Positions 1 through 7,651 of a stretch of DNA of 64,000 nucleotides are shown here, one piece after another (position 1 is the first letter of the stretch; every line of letters starts with the position of its first letter). A program made the translations under genes and the position numbers. Location: positions 1-64,000 of the forward strand of contig JBJEQF010000024.1 of NCBI GenBank assembly GCA_051881615.1. The letters run 5' to 3'. The notes beneath the pieces were generated by a model. That model was not told the origin of the DNA. It ran no database searches and was given only the letters and a program-made list of their open reading frames with translations. This DNA comes from CAMFTQ01 sp051881615. GTDB taxonomy: Bacteria > Bacillota > Clostridia > Oscillospirales > Acutalibacteraceae.

Positions 1-818
1 AAGGAGAGGAGGTGTGGAATTTTAAAACCGCGAAAGGAACTACCTTGTATCTTTGCCTTGAGGATACCCTGAGCAGAATTCAACAAAGGCTGAATGAGAT
101 TACAGATGAAGTTCCGAACAATGTATTCTTTGCAACATCATCGTGTTCGATGTCGGACGGACTCGCAGAACAGATTGAAAGTTTTGTCTCAGAGCATAAC
201 GATACGGTTCTGGTTGTCATAGATACATTTCAGATGATACGAAGTAAAAATAAGGATACTACCTACGCAAATGATTATCAGGAAATGGAGGAGCTGAAAA
301 GATTAGCGGAGAAGCTGAAAATTTCTCTTCTGCTTGTACATCATCTGCGAAAGCAAGGTGACAATGATCCTCTGAATAAAATCTCAGGAACGACAGGAAT
401 AAGCGGTGCGGTTGATACAACGTTTATTCTTGATAAGAGCAAACGCAGTCAGAACAACGCAACAATGATTTGCACTGGTAGGGATATTGAATACAGAGAG
501 TTGGAACTGAACTTTTCAAAAGACAATCATATATGGGATTTAGTTTCAGACAGTGTAGAAAGTCCTGAAATACTTTTGCCGGAAGAAATGAATTCGTTAA
601 TTGAATTTATGAAACAAAAGATTGTTTTCAAAGGAGCAAACTCTGAGTTCACAGAAGAATTTAATTCTTTCTGTTGTAAGGAAATCTCTGCAAAAGCGTT
701 AAAGCAGATGATGAATAAATGGCGTTACGAATTAGAGAGTAATAACATTTACTTTAACTCATACAGAAGTAACGGAAAAAGGTTTGTAAATGTTCACTAT
801 CTGCCCGATAGTGACTAA
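1..818 (+). CDS. RepA-like AAA_25 family ATPase/helicase, 5' truncated by the window
   Basis: The reading frame is open from base 3 (codons for G-E-E precede V-W-N-F-K-T), so the gene begins upstream of the window and the Walker A motif is missing. The visible part has a Walker B strand (VLVVIDTF, about residues 66-73 counted from base 12), followed by an L-L-L-V-H-H-L-R-K segment and ISGTTG, typical of hexameric RepA/RecA-like plasmid ATPases (AAA_25). Family members act in plasmid or element replication, probably as a helicase. It sits just before a probable oriT and mobilization genes. The GTG at 12 is not the true start. Confidence 0.8.
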   Translation, partial: GEEVWNFKTAKGTTLYLCLEDTLSRIQQRLNEITDEVPNNVFFATSSCSMSDGLAEQIESFVSEHNDTVLVVIDTFQMIRSKNKDTTYANDYQEMEELKRLAEKLKISLLLVHHLRKQGDNDPLNKISGTTGISGAVDTTFILDKSKRSQNNATMICTGRDIEYRELELNFSKDNHIWDLVSDSVESPEILLPEEMNSLIEFMKQKIVFKGANSEFTEEFNSFCCKEISAKALKQMMNKWRYELESNNIYFNSYRSNGKRFVNVHYLPDSD

Positions 819-820
819 AG

Positions 821-1131
821 TGCCGTAAGTGACGTAAATATTATTAGTGCCAAAACTTGCGTTCCTTTCGTCACTTGCGACCCTGAAGAGCCGTGTCAGG
901 CAACGTAAGCCGATTTGTGCAATTATTTTGCGGAGGTCGAGAAAGTACGCGACTGCAAGCAAAAATCAAAATTTGGGCGAATTTACGGCAGATTTGAAAT
1001 TTGATTTTAGAAGCAGAGGTTTGGGTTACATTTCCCGGACTTGTCCGGGGCAAGCAGAGCGCCCGGCTGTCCGCCGAACACGTAAAAACCGAGCGAAGCC
1101 CGGACCCACTTTAACACGGAGGTGCATAAAA
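821..1131 (+). other. Candidate oriT / mobilization control region (non-coding)
   Basis: A stretch of about 310 bases between the RepA-like gene and mobC without a convincing gene. It contains a perfect 7-bp inverted repeat CCCGGAC-TT-GTCCGGG (1034-1049), related CCCGG/CCGGG-rich words to 1105, and inverted GTGACG/CGTCAC words at 829-876. Transfer origins of MOBP systems usually lie immediately upstream of mobC-relaxase genes and contain such a hairpin beside the nic site. The nic position cannot be assigned from sequence alone. Confidence 0.35.
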
Positions 1132-1443
1132 ATAGAAAATCGTAAGAGAAATCAAGCTTTAAGTATCAGATTAACTCAAGCTGAAAAGTCAGCTATTATT
1201 TCAAAAGCTAAGAAATCAAAATTAACCTTGACCGAGTATATTTTGGAATCTTCTCTACAAACCGAAATCAAAGTTGTTGACTTACAACCGTTGCTTGTTG
1301 AGCTGAAAAGGATTGGCAACAACCTTAATCAGATAACAAGAAAGATAAACAGCGGTGCTTTTAATTCCTACAACTTTTATAAAATGATTGCTGTGCAGAG
1401 AAAAATCTATGACGCAATTATAAGGTTGTCGGAGGATAAGTGA
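1132..1443 (+). CDS. MobC-family relaxosome protein (probable ATA start)
   Basis: About 103 residues: an N-terminal ribbon-helix-helix-like segment (ALSIRLTQAEK, then a helix ending LTEYILE), followed by the ELKRIGNNLNQI motif characteristic of bacterial mobilisation protein MobC (accessory DNA-binding relaxosome protein). Homologs begin near E-N-R-K-R-N. The only codon at that spot with a good ribosome site (GGAGG at 1118-1122, 9 nt spacing) is ATA at 1132; no ATG, GTG or TTG lies nearby in frame. The frame stays open upstream to 847 (GTG) but that part overlaps the GC-rich putative oriT and looks non-coding. Its TGA overlaps the relaxase ATG by one base. Confidence 0.75.
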   Translation: MENRKRNQALSIRLTQAEKSAIISKAKKSKLTLTEYILESSLQTEIKVVDLQPLLVELKRIGNNLNQITRKINSGAFNSYNFYKMIAVQRKIYDAIIRLSEDK

Positions 1444-2915
1444 TGGCTACCGTGACATATATTCGCGAGTCAAAACAATCAATAAGTGCAATGAAAGGTG
1501 TAATCGATTACTGCTGTCAGGATAAAAAAGTCTATGATGAGATTTCAAATCAAAGGCTTGTCAGCGGAATTAATTGTGACGGTGAGAATACTTTTTTAGA
1601 ATTTCTTGCAACAAAGAAATCATATAAAAAGACTGATGGTATGAATTTCTATCAGTATGTTCAATCTTTCTCGCCGGAAGAAAATATTACTCCGCAACAA
1701 GCTCACGAGGTTGCTTTAGAGTTTGCCGAGAAAGCGTGGACAGGATATGAAGTTTTAGTTGCAACACATTGTGATGCACAGCATATTCATTCACACTTTG
1801 TAATCAACTCTGTCAGCTTTGAGAACGGCAAAAAGCTTCGCCAGAATCCAAACACACTAAAATCATTACGAGCATTAAGTGATGAAATATGCAGACAGCA
1901 TAACCTTTCAACTCTTGAGCCTTACAACAAGGACGGTATGAAAATTTCAACAAGAGAATACCGCACAGCAGTAAACGGTCAGAGTTGGAAATTTAAACTG
2001 ATGAACAACATAGACAAAGCTATGAACATAAGTGGGAGCAAAGAAGATTTCATAAACGCAATGTCGATTATGGGTTACTCGGTGATTTGGACAGACGACA
2101 GGAAATATATCACCTATCAATGTCCGAACAAAATGAAGTGCAGAGATATTAAACTGCACAACGACAAATATTTGAAAGGAAGTATGGAAAATGAATTCAG
2201 ATACAGGCAAGAACAATATTTTGGAAAATCTCAAACAGAGGAACAGCAACTCACTGACGGCGATAGAACTACTATCGGGAGAAACAAAAGTGATTTCGAT
2301 TCCATCACAGGTGAGAGAGGAAGAACTCACCCTGTTGAGAACGGCAATAACATTTCAGCCAGAGCTGTACAACCGAATTTCAAACATTCCAAATACAGAA
2401 CAGATGACAGATTATCTGAAACAGATTTTAGAAATCGAACAGGAGTATATGGAAACAAGCTTGAAGAATTGTCAGACGGAGCTGAAGAAAGTTTCGGAAC
2501 AGACTCTGAAAGAAATCAGGTCGGTGCAAACGCAGATGACCGAATCTATCCAACAGGCTGGGAAGAGTCAAGAAGAATTTTTGAACAATACCTTGCAACA
2601 AGGGCAGGAGTTGGAATCGGCAATAGCCTCACAAGTGAAGAAGTTAACTCTGCTAACAACCTTAAAATGGATAGCAATAACCGTACTGTCCTCGGCAGTA
2701 TCAACTCTCTTGCTGAATCACTTTCTCGGATAATAGCTGATGAATCAGAGGATGAAGAAGAACGCCGTAAGCGGATTGAAGCCGAGCAAAACGGCAGTGA
2801 TATTGGTACTTTGCTTGGTCTTACCGCTGGATTGATTGCAGGTGCAATATCAAAAGAAGAAAATATTGAATATAAAGATGAAGAACTTGATAACAGTCCG
2901 AATATGCAAATGTAG
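1443..2915 (+). CDS. Relaxase/mobilization nuclease (pfam03432-type, MOBP)
   Basis: About 490 residues. The N-terminal 260 residues are a relaxase domain: a near-N-terminal Y-I-R-E segment that may hold the catalytic tyrosine, and the metal-binding histidine triad in THCDAQHIHSHFVIN (about residues 110-124). It would nick oriT and pilot the strand during transfer. The C-terminal half is hydrophilic and charged, ending with a short glycine-rich hydrophobic helix and an acidic tail. ATG 1443 is chosen because it overlaps the mobC stop (TGATG); a GTG at 1440 is also in frame. Bases 2191-2733 carry a second gene in another frame. Confidence 0.9.
   Translation: MATVTYIRESKQSISAMKGVIDYCCQDKKVYDEISNQRLVSGINCDGENTFLEFLATKKSYKKTDGMNFYQYVQSFSPEENITPQQAHEVALEFAEKAWTGYEVLVATHCDAQHIHSHFVINSVSFENGKKLRQNPNTLKSLRALSDEICRQHNLSTLEPYNKDGMKISTREYRTAVNGQSWKFKLMNNIDKAMNISGSKEDFINAMSIMGYSVIWTDDRKYITYQCPNKMKCRDIKLHNDKYLKGSMENEFRYRQEQYFGKSQTEEQQLTDGDRTTIGRNKSDFDSITGERGRTHPVENGNNISARAVQPNFKHSKYRTDDRLSETDFRNRTGVYGNKLEELSDGAEESFGTDSERNQVGANADDRIYPTGWEESRRIFEQYLATRAGVGIGNSLTSEEVNSANNLKMDSNNRTVLGSINSLAESLSRIIADESEDEEERRKRIEAEQNGSDIGTLLGLTAGLIAGAISKEENIEYKDEELDNSPNMQM
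2191..2733 (+). CDS. MobB-like coiled-coil membrane protein nested within the relaxase gene
   Basis: 180 residues, entirely inside the relaxase gene in a different frame, with its own ribosome site (AAGGAAG at 2176-2182) before ATG 2191. Residues about 60-150 are a Gln/Glu-rich coiled coil, and the C-terminus is one membrane segment (LKWIAITVLSSAVSTLLL). This arrangement (a mobB with a membrane helix overlapping the mobA relaxase) is known from RSF1010/ColE1-type mobilization modules, where MobB stabilises the relaxosome and connects it to the coupling protein. Assignment by architecture and position, not by residue-level homology. Confidence 0.65.
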   Translation: MNSDTGKNNILENLKQRNSNSLTAIELLSGETKVISIPSQVREEELTLLRTAITFQPELYNRISNIPNTEQMTDYLKQILEIEQEYMETSLKNCQTELKKVSEQTLKEIRSVQTQMTESIQQAGKSQEEFLNNTLQQGQELESAIASQVKKLTLLTTLKWIAITVLSSAVSTLLLNHFLG

Positions 2916-2932
2916 TCGGAGAAAGGAGAACT

Positions 2933-3097
2933 ATGAGCAGAAAAGCAGAACCAGTAATTATAGAATCGGTATTTTATAACTACACAGGAACGGACGAGCA
3001 ATTTAATACTTTTCTGAAAAGTGTAATCAAGGATTATGTTTCAGAAAATAATCTGTTGCCTGATGATAAAAATATTATTGATAAAAAGTCAGCTTAA
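2933..3097 (+). CDS. Small hypothetical protein of the mobilizable element
   Basis: 54 codons with a strong ribosome site (AAAGGAG at 2922-2928) directly after the relaxase stop. The product starts M-S-R-K-A-E-P and is acidic with several aromatic residues; no known domain recognised. Similar small genes commonly lie between relaxase and recombinase in such elements, so it is probably real, with unknown role. Confidence 0.55.
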   Translation: MSRKAEPVIIESVFYNYTGTDEQFNTFLKSVIKDYVSENNLLPDDKNIIDKKSA

Positions 3098-3126
3098 TAG
3101 CTGGATATTAGAAACGAGTTGTGATA

Positions 3127-3161
3127 TGTTGTGGTTGCACCGAGGTGGTGTAACCACAACA
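3127..3161. repeat. Palindrome upstream of the serine recombinase
   Basis: Two 15-bp arms (3127-3141 and 3147-3161) match at 14 of 15 positions around a 5-base loop. It lies 33 bases before the recombinase start and could be an operator, an attenuating hairpin or a recombination site. The 12-mer CCGAGGTGGTGT inside it also occurs at 36191-36202 in another hairpin. Confidence 0.6.
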
Positions 3162-3193
3162 TTCAGATGATAAAAACGGAGAGGAGAATCAAA

Positions 3194-4804
3194 ATGAAAG
3201 TATGGTTGTATTACAGACTGTCAAGAGATGAAGATGCCGAGCTTAACTCATTGACGAATCAGCGAAATATACTAGTTGAATATGCAAAAGCAAACAATCA
3301 CGAAATCGTGGGAGAATCTTATGACGATAATGTTTCGGGTATGCACTTCAATCGTGAGGGCATTAATAAAATCTATGAAGAGGTTGAGAAGAAAAGCTTT
3401 GAAACAATCCTTGTAAAGGATATGTCACGGCTTGGCAGACATAAAACTCAGACAGCAATATTCATTGACTATCTAAGGGAAAACGGAATCAATGTAGTTT
3501 CCGTCACTGAAAATCTTGACACAGGAAACGAATCGGACGATTTAATAATTGGCTTTAAGGGTTTATTCAACGATATGTACGCCCGTGATATTTCAAAGAA
3601 AGTCAGAGCAGGTATGAATCAAAAGCTAAAGGACGGACTTGTCCTGACACCGCCAATGGGATATTTTAAGGACAAGAATACAAATGAAATAGTCATAGTT
3701 GAGGAACACGCAGAAATTGTACGGAGAATTTTTGATATGTATTTAAGCGGTTACGGTTTTAATGCCATAGCGAAAATTTTGAACGAGGAAGGTGTGAAAT
3801 CCCCTGCATACTATCAGAAAAAACTATTCGGCAAGAATCTCGGCTACAACAAACCCGAGATAGGCAGAAGATACTTGTGGGATAACAAGGGTGTCAAGAG
3901 AATTCTGGAAAACGAGTTTTACATAGGCACGGTAGTTAATCACAAGACCTACAACAATAAAATCAACCACATCAGAAAGGACATTCCCGAAGAGGAACAA
4001 TACAGACATGAAAATATTGTACCTGCCATTATCGATGAGGATAAGTGGAAGCAGGTACAATTTTTTATCTCAGATAAAGTTAAAAGAAATGTAAGAGCAG
4101 GAAGCAATAAACCCTGTCACAGATATGCAGGGCTTATCAAATGCGGCGACTGCGGCTCGTGCTTTGTATGCAAGACGAGGAAATGGCGAGAACATCCGGA
4201 CAGGATAGAATATGTCTGCAACGGCTATCACCGATACGGCAAGGAGAATTGCAGTCCTCACAGAGTAAACGAAAGGGATCTTGATGAACTGATATACAAG
4301 GAAATTCTAGCGGTCAAGGACTCTGCAATTGAAAATTACAAGTCTGTTGAAACCGATGTTAAGAAGTGGATGAAGAAGAAAAACACGGTTAATAACAAGC
4401 TGAAAAAGCTGGAAGATAGACTTGAACAGCGCAGGAGCGACCAGAAAGAAATTCTCCTTGAACGAATCAGGGACAAGGAACACGCTGAAATCTATACCGA
4501 AATGCTTGAAAATTGTGAAAAGGATATACAGCAGATAACAGAAGAAATTGAGTCAATTAAGGACTATAATACAACGATTAAGAAACGCAAGTCGGAGTTG
4601 AAGAAAACGGTTGACCTGATTGAAGAAATCATCAAGGACGGAGCAATCAGTGATGCAAATTTACGGTTGCTTGTTGATGAAATTAAGATATACGAGAGTG
4701 ATAAAAAGCTGAGGATAGAAATTAATCTCAAAGCCAAATTCACAAAACATTATGAGATTTACGGAGAAAGCGGTGTGGAGCATAATCTCATATTGCAAGG
4801 ATAA
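3194..4804 (+). CDS. Large serine recombinase (integrase/transposase of the element)
   Basis: 536 residues. N-terminal resolvase domain with the catalytic serine in YYRLSRDE and the arginine-containing DMSRLGR motif; a recombinase domain around residues 160-270; a zinc ribbon with C-G-D-C and a second cysteine pair (about residues 315-355); then a long coiled coil (about 390-470). This is the TnpX/large serine integrase architecture that excises and inserts elements without host factors. ATG 3194 with AGAGGAGA upstream gives the expected N-terminus M-K-V-W-L-Y-Y-R; a longer frame from 3131 overlaps the palindrome and is not used. Last gene of the element. Confidence 0.92.
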   Translation: MKVWLYYRLSRDEDAELNSLTNQRNILVEYAKANNHEIVGESYDDNVSGMHFNREGINKIYEEVEKKSFETILVKDMSRLGRHKTQTAIFIDYLRENGINVVSVTENLDTGNESDDLIIGFKGLFNDMYARDISKKVRAGMNQKLKDGLVLTPPMGYFKDKNTNEIVIVEEHAEIVRRIFDMYLSGYGFNAIAKILNEEGVKSPAYYQKKLFGKNLGYNKPEIGRRYLWDNKGVKRILENEFYIGTVVNHKTYNNKINHIRKDIPEEEQYRHENIVPAIIDEDKWKQVQFFISDKVKRNVRAGSNKPCHRYAGLIKCGDCGSCFVCKTRKWREHPDRIEYVCNGYHRYGKENCSPHRVNERDLDELIYKEILAVKDSAIENYKSVETDVKKWMKKKNTVNNKLKKLEDRLEQRRSDQKEILLERIRDKEHAEIYTEMLENCEKDIQQITEEIESIKDYNTTIKKRKSELKKTVDLIEEIIKDGAISDANLRLLVDEIKIYESDKKLRIEINLKAKFTKHYEIYGESGVEHNLILQG

Positions 4805-4811
4805 AAAACGA

Positions 4812-4926
4812 TTGGCAGACGCACGACCTTAGTAATTTCGAAATTATGATAATTGCATAATTTAGCAAAATTAAATTTGTAGTAAATATACAAGAAATTT
4901 CAACCCCAAGGTTATGCGTCTGCCAA
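4812..4926. repeat. Inverted repeat at the element end carrying tRNA-Leu D-arm sequence
   Basis: Arms 4812-4830 and 4908-4926 are inverted copies matching at 17 of 19 positions, around a 77-base AT-rich core. Each arm contains TTGGCAGACGC (or its complement), the same 11 bases found in the D-arm of the adjacent tRNA-Leu (5040-5050). The repeat lies between the recombinase stop and the tRNA terminator, so it may be part of the attachment site. Confidence 0.6.
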
Positions 4927-4946
4927 CAGTTTAAGTTAAGAAAAAA

Positions 4947-4978
4947 TGAAAAAAAGCCCGATAAAATCGAGCTTTCTT
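4947..4978 (-). terminator. Terminator of tRNA-Leu(CAG)
   Basis: Read on the minus strand, an imperfect GCTCG...CGGGC hairpin with an AT-rich loop (4956-4972) is followed by a run of T residues. It starts a few bases past the tRNA CCA end. Confidence 0.75.
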
Positions 4979-5065
4979 TGGTGCAGGTAACAGGACTTGA
5001 ACCTGCATGAAATTGCTTTCACATGGACCTGAACCATGCGCGTCTGCCAATTCCGCCATACCTGC
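4979..5065 (-). tRNA. tRNA-Leu, anticodon CAG
   Basis: The minus strand folds into a class II tRNA: 7-bp acceptor GCAGGTA/TACCTGC, D-arm with GGAATTGGCAGACGC, anticodon stem CATGG/CCATG with loop TTCAGGT (anticodon CAG), a variable arm and a TTCAAGT T-loop. The CCA end is encoded. The D-arm sequence recurs in the mobile-element end next door. Confidence 0.95.
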
Positions 5066-5085
5066 TTGTTTTAACTTGCTTAACG

Positions 5086-5114
5086 ATTATATCAAAACAG
5101 GTGTGAATTGTCAA
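5086..5114 (-). promoter_or_regulatory. Sigma-A type promoter of tRNA-Leu(CAG)
   Basis: Minus-strand TTGACA (5109-5114), 17-base spacer, TATAAT (5086-5091), about 20 bases upstream of the mature tRNA 5' end. The bases 5115-5293 up to queA hold no other feature that I can see. Confidence 0.9.
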
Positions 5115-5293
5115 TGTTTTTTCAAAATAAATATCAGAATTCATTTACAAGTAAATTTTCAGTAAATTCTTAAAGTAAGTTCCACTGTGGAAGTTGCGGT
5201 GAAATGTTGTCGGAAAATTGCAAATTTTTTACAAAATCTGCATTAAGTCGCCGTTGTGTATAGCATATAAGAAAATTACCAATCGGAAATCTT

Positions 5294-6319
5294 TTATACA
5301 ATCAGCATTGAGTCGCCGAAAGAGAAAAATCTGTATTTTTCATCTACTGCCGTTTTATATGCGTTCATAACATTGTCGTAGCCTGCAAATGCAGATACAA
5401 GCATAATAAGCGTACTTTCAGGCAGATGAAAATTTGTAACAAGTCCGTCAAGCACCTTGAAATCGTATGGGGGATAAATAAATATATCCGTCCAGCCGTC
5501 ACAGGGTACAACACTGTCGTATTTTGCTGCGACACTTTCAAGTGTTCTGCAGGACGTTGTGCCGACTGCAATTACTCTGCCGCCCTTTTCTTTTGTTTCA
5601 TTTATAAGCTGTGCTGTTTCCTTTGGTACCTCGTAATGCTCGCTGTGCATTTTGTGCTTTGTTACATCATCAACCTTAACAGGTCTGAATGTGCCAAGTC
5701 CTACGTGCAGTGTTACTCTGCCGATTTTTATACCCTTGTCCTCAATTTTTTTCATAAGCTCCTTTGTAAAGTGAAGTCCCGCTGTCGGTGCTGCGGCAGA
5801 GCCTGTTTCGTTGCTGTAAACAGTCTGATAACGCTCCTTATCCTTTAGCTTTTCTGTTATGTAAGGGGGGAGAGGCATCTGTCCTAATTTATCAAGAACA
5901 GCAAAAAAGTTTTCTTTACAGCGGAATTCGACAATGCGGTTACCGTCATCTAAAACCTCTGTAACAGTACACTCCATATCGTTATCGCCAAAGATAAACT
6001 GCGCTCCCTCACGTGCTTTTTTGCCCGGCTTTACCAGAGTTTCCCACTTGTTGTTTTCAATTTGCTTTAAGAGCAAAAATTCCACCTGTCCGCCGGTTTC
6101 TTTTTTTCTTCCGAAAATCCTTGCCGGCAGTACTCTTGAATCGTTTACAATAAGGCAGTCATTTTCGTTAAAATAATCAATAATATCGTAAAAATGCTTA
6201 TGCTCAATTTTACCGCTTTTTCTGTCCAATACAAGCATTCTTGAGCTGTCACGTGGCTCTATGGGCGTCTGGGCGATTAAGCTTTCAGGTAAGTCATAGT
6301 AAAAATCACTTGTTTTCAT
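5294..6319 (-). CDS. queA: S-adenosylmethionine:tRNA ribosyltransferase-isomerase
   Basis: 341 residues, the usual QueA length, alignable end to end: start F-Y-Y-D-L-P-E-S-L-I-A-Q-T-P, R-D-S-S-R-M-L, S-R-V-L-P-A-R, Y-Q-T-V-Y-S, A-A-P-T-A-G-L-H-F-T, and T-N-F-H-L-P-E-S-T-L near the end. It transfers and isomerises the ribosyl group of SAM onto preQ1 at the wobble base of certain tRNAs to give epoxyqueuosine. Ribosome site GAGAGGA precedes ATG. It is transcribed alone, divergently from asd. Confidence 0.97.
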   Translation of the reverse strand: MKTSDFYYDLPESLIAQTPIEPRDSSRMLVLDRKSGKIEHKHFYDIIDYFNENDCLIVNDSRVLPARIFGRKKETGGQVEFLLLKQIENNKWETLVKPGKKAREGAQFIFGDNDMECTVTEVLDDGNRIVEFRCKENFFAVLDKLGQMPLPPYITEKLKDKERYQTVYSNETGSAAAPTAGLHFTKELMKKIEDKGIKIGRVTLHVGLGTFRPVKVDDVTKHKMHSEHYEVPKETAQLINETKEKGGRVIAVGTTSCRTLESVAAKYDSVVPCDGWTDIFIYPPYDFKVLDGLVTNFHLPESTLIMLVSAFAGYDNVMNAYKTAVDEKYRFFSFGDSMLIV

Positions 6320-6393
6320 TTTTTATTTCCTCTCAATTATTACAAATACGTCAGATTATTTACAGTAAATTCAGTTGTTTTGCATTTTTAGAA

Positions 6394-6422
6394 TTGACAT
6401 AACAGCAATAAAATGATATATT
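6394..6422 (+). promoter_or_regulatory. Promoter of asd-dapA
   Basis: TTGACA (6394-6399), 17-base spacer, TATATT (6417-6422). The 120-base leader to asd holds no recognisable lysine riboswitch. Confidence 0.75.
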
Positions 6423-6549
6423 TAACTGTAGTATAAGCGTTTGTTCAATTTTGTATTCTATTTGCGTATTTCAGGTACTATAATATAATATTTAAACAGA
6501 AATAACAACCGCTTTTTAAAAATTTATCTGATTATGGAGGTTTATTCCA

Positions 6550-7629
6550 ATGAAAAAGTATAAAGTAGGTATCATAGGTGCTACAGGTATGGTAGGTCAA
6601 AGATTTTCTTTGCTCCTAGAAAATCACCCTTGGTTCGAGGTAACAGCTATCGCTGCGAGCGCTCGCAGTGCCGGCAAAACATATAAGGAATGTGTAGAAA
6701 GCCGCTGGGCTATGACTTCGCCTATCCCTGCAAATATTGCAGATATGGTTGTTATGGATGCATCAGACGTTGAAAACGTTGCAAAAAAGGTTGATTTTGT
6801 ATTCTGTGCAGTAGATATGAAAAAGGACGAAATCAGAGCGCTTGAGGAAGCTTATGCAAAAGCTGAGTGTCCTGTAGTTTCAAACAACTCTGCACACAGA
6901 GGTACACCCGATGTTCCTATGGTTATTCCCGAGATTAACGCAGACCATATCAAGGTAATAGAATATCAGAGAAAACGTCTTGGAACTAAAAAGGGCTTTG
7001 TTGCAGTTAAGTCAAACTGTTCGCTTCAGAGCTACGTTCCTGCTATTGCACCGCTTAAAGAGCTTGGTGTAAACAAGGTTTTAGCTTGCACATATCAGGC
7101 AATTTCAGGTGCAGGCAAGACATTTGAGCGTTGGCCTGAAATGGTAGATAATGTAATTCCTTACATAGGCGGCGAGGAAGAAAAATCAGAAAACGAGCCG
7201 CTTAAGATCTGGGGTAAGGTTGAAGACGGCGTAATCAAGAACACAGACGATATTTCAATCACATCACAGTGTCTGCGTGTACCTGTGTCAGACGGTCACA
7301 CAGCGGCAGTGTTTATGTCCTTCAAGGATGAAAAACCGTCAAAGGAAGAGATTATTAAGCTTTGGGAATCGTATAAGGGCAGAGCACAGGAGCTTGAGCT
7401 TCCAAGTGCGCCAAAGCAGTTTTTACACTATTTCACAGAGCCTGACCGTCCGCAGATTAAGAGCGAGAGAAATCTCGAAAACGGTATGGCTGTATCAATC
7501 GGCAGATTAAGAGAGGATTCCCAGTACGACTATAAATTTGTATGTATGTCACACAACACATTAAGAGGTGCAGCAGGCGGTGCAGTACTTCTTGCAGAGC
7601 TTCTTTGTGCAGAAGGATATATGGATTAA
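6550..7629 (+). CDS. asd: Aspartate-semialdehyde dehydrogenase (archaeal/fungal-type)
   Basis: 359 residues. N-terminal NADP-binding GATGMVGQRF, catalytic cysteine in VKSNCSLQSYVPAI (about residue 157), and the substrate-site segment R-V-P-V-S-D-G-H-T. The sequence belongs to the longer archaeal/eukaryotic-like branch of Asd rather than the Escherichia coli type. It reduces aspartyl phosphate to aspartate semialdehyde, the branch point for lysine/diaminopimelate, threonine and, here, the carboxyspermidine route at 21396-23779. AGG-rich ribosome site TGGAGG precedes ATG; dapA follows after 22 bases. Confidence 0.96.
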   Translation: MKKYKVGIIGATGMVGQRFSLLLENHPWFEVTAIAASARSAGKTYKECVESRWAMTSPIPANIADMVVMDASDVENVAKKVDFVFCAVDMKKDEIRALEEAYAKAECPVVSNNSAHRGTPDVPMVIPEINADHIKVIEYQRKRLGTKKGFVAVKSNCSLQSYVPAIAPLKELGVNKVLACTYQAISGAGKTFERWPEMVDNVIPYIGGEEEKSENEPLKIWGKVEDGVIKNTDDISITSQCLRVPVSDGHTAAVFMSFKDEKPSKEEIIKLWESYKGRAQELELPSAPKQFLHYFTEPDRPQIKSERNLENGMAVSIGRLREDSQYDYKFVCMSHNTLRGAAGGAVLLAELLCAEGYMD

Positions 7630-7651
7630 CTAATCAGGAGGTAAGCAAGCA

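Larger units (their letters stand above)
1..4926 (+). mobile_element. Right portion of a mobilizable integrative element (IME/MTn-like)
   Basis: Consecutive plus-strand genes encode a RepA-like ATPase, MobC, a relaxase, a nested MobB-like protein, a small protein and a large serine recombinase, which is the usual module set of mobilizable transposons in gut Firmicutes. No conjugation (type IV secretion) genes are visible, so it would depend on a helper. The left end lies outside the window. The right end is inferred at the inverted repeat 4812-4926, just before a host tRNA-Leu; the exact attachment core was not determined. Confidence 0.75.

Noticed and set aside
847..1131. N-terminal extension of MobC from GTG 847
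   Set aside because: Composition changes sharply, the region holds GC-rich inverted repeats typical of oriT, and MobC homologs start near 1132.
5426..5848. 140-codon Cys-rich frame on the plus strand within queA
   Set aside because: Antisense shadow of a well-conserved gene, no ribosome site.
6423..6549. Lysine riboswitch before asd-dapA
   Set aside because: Leader is only about 120 bases and none of the conserved lysine-riboswitch words or an attenuator is visible.
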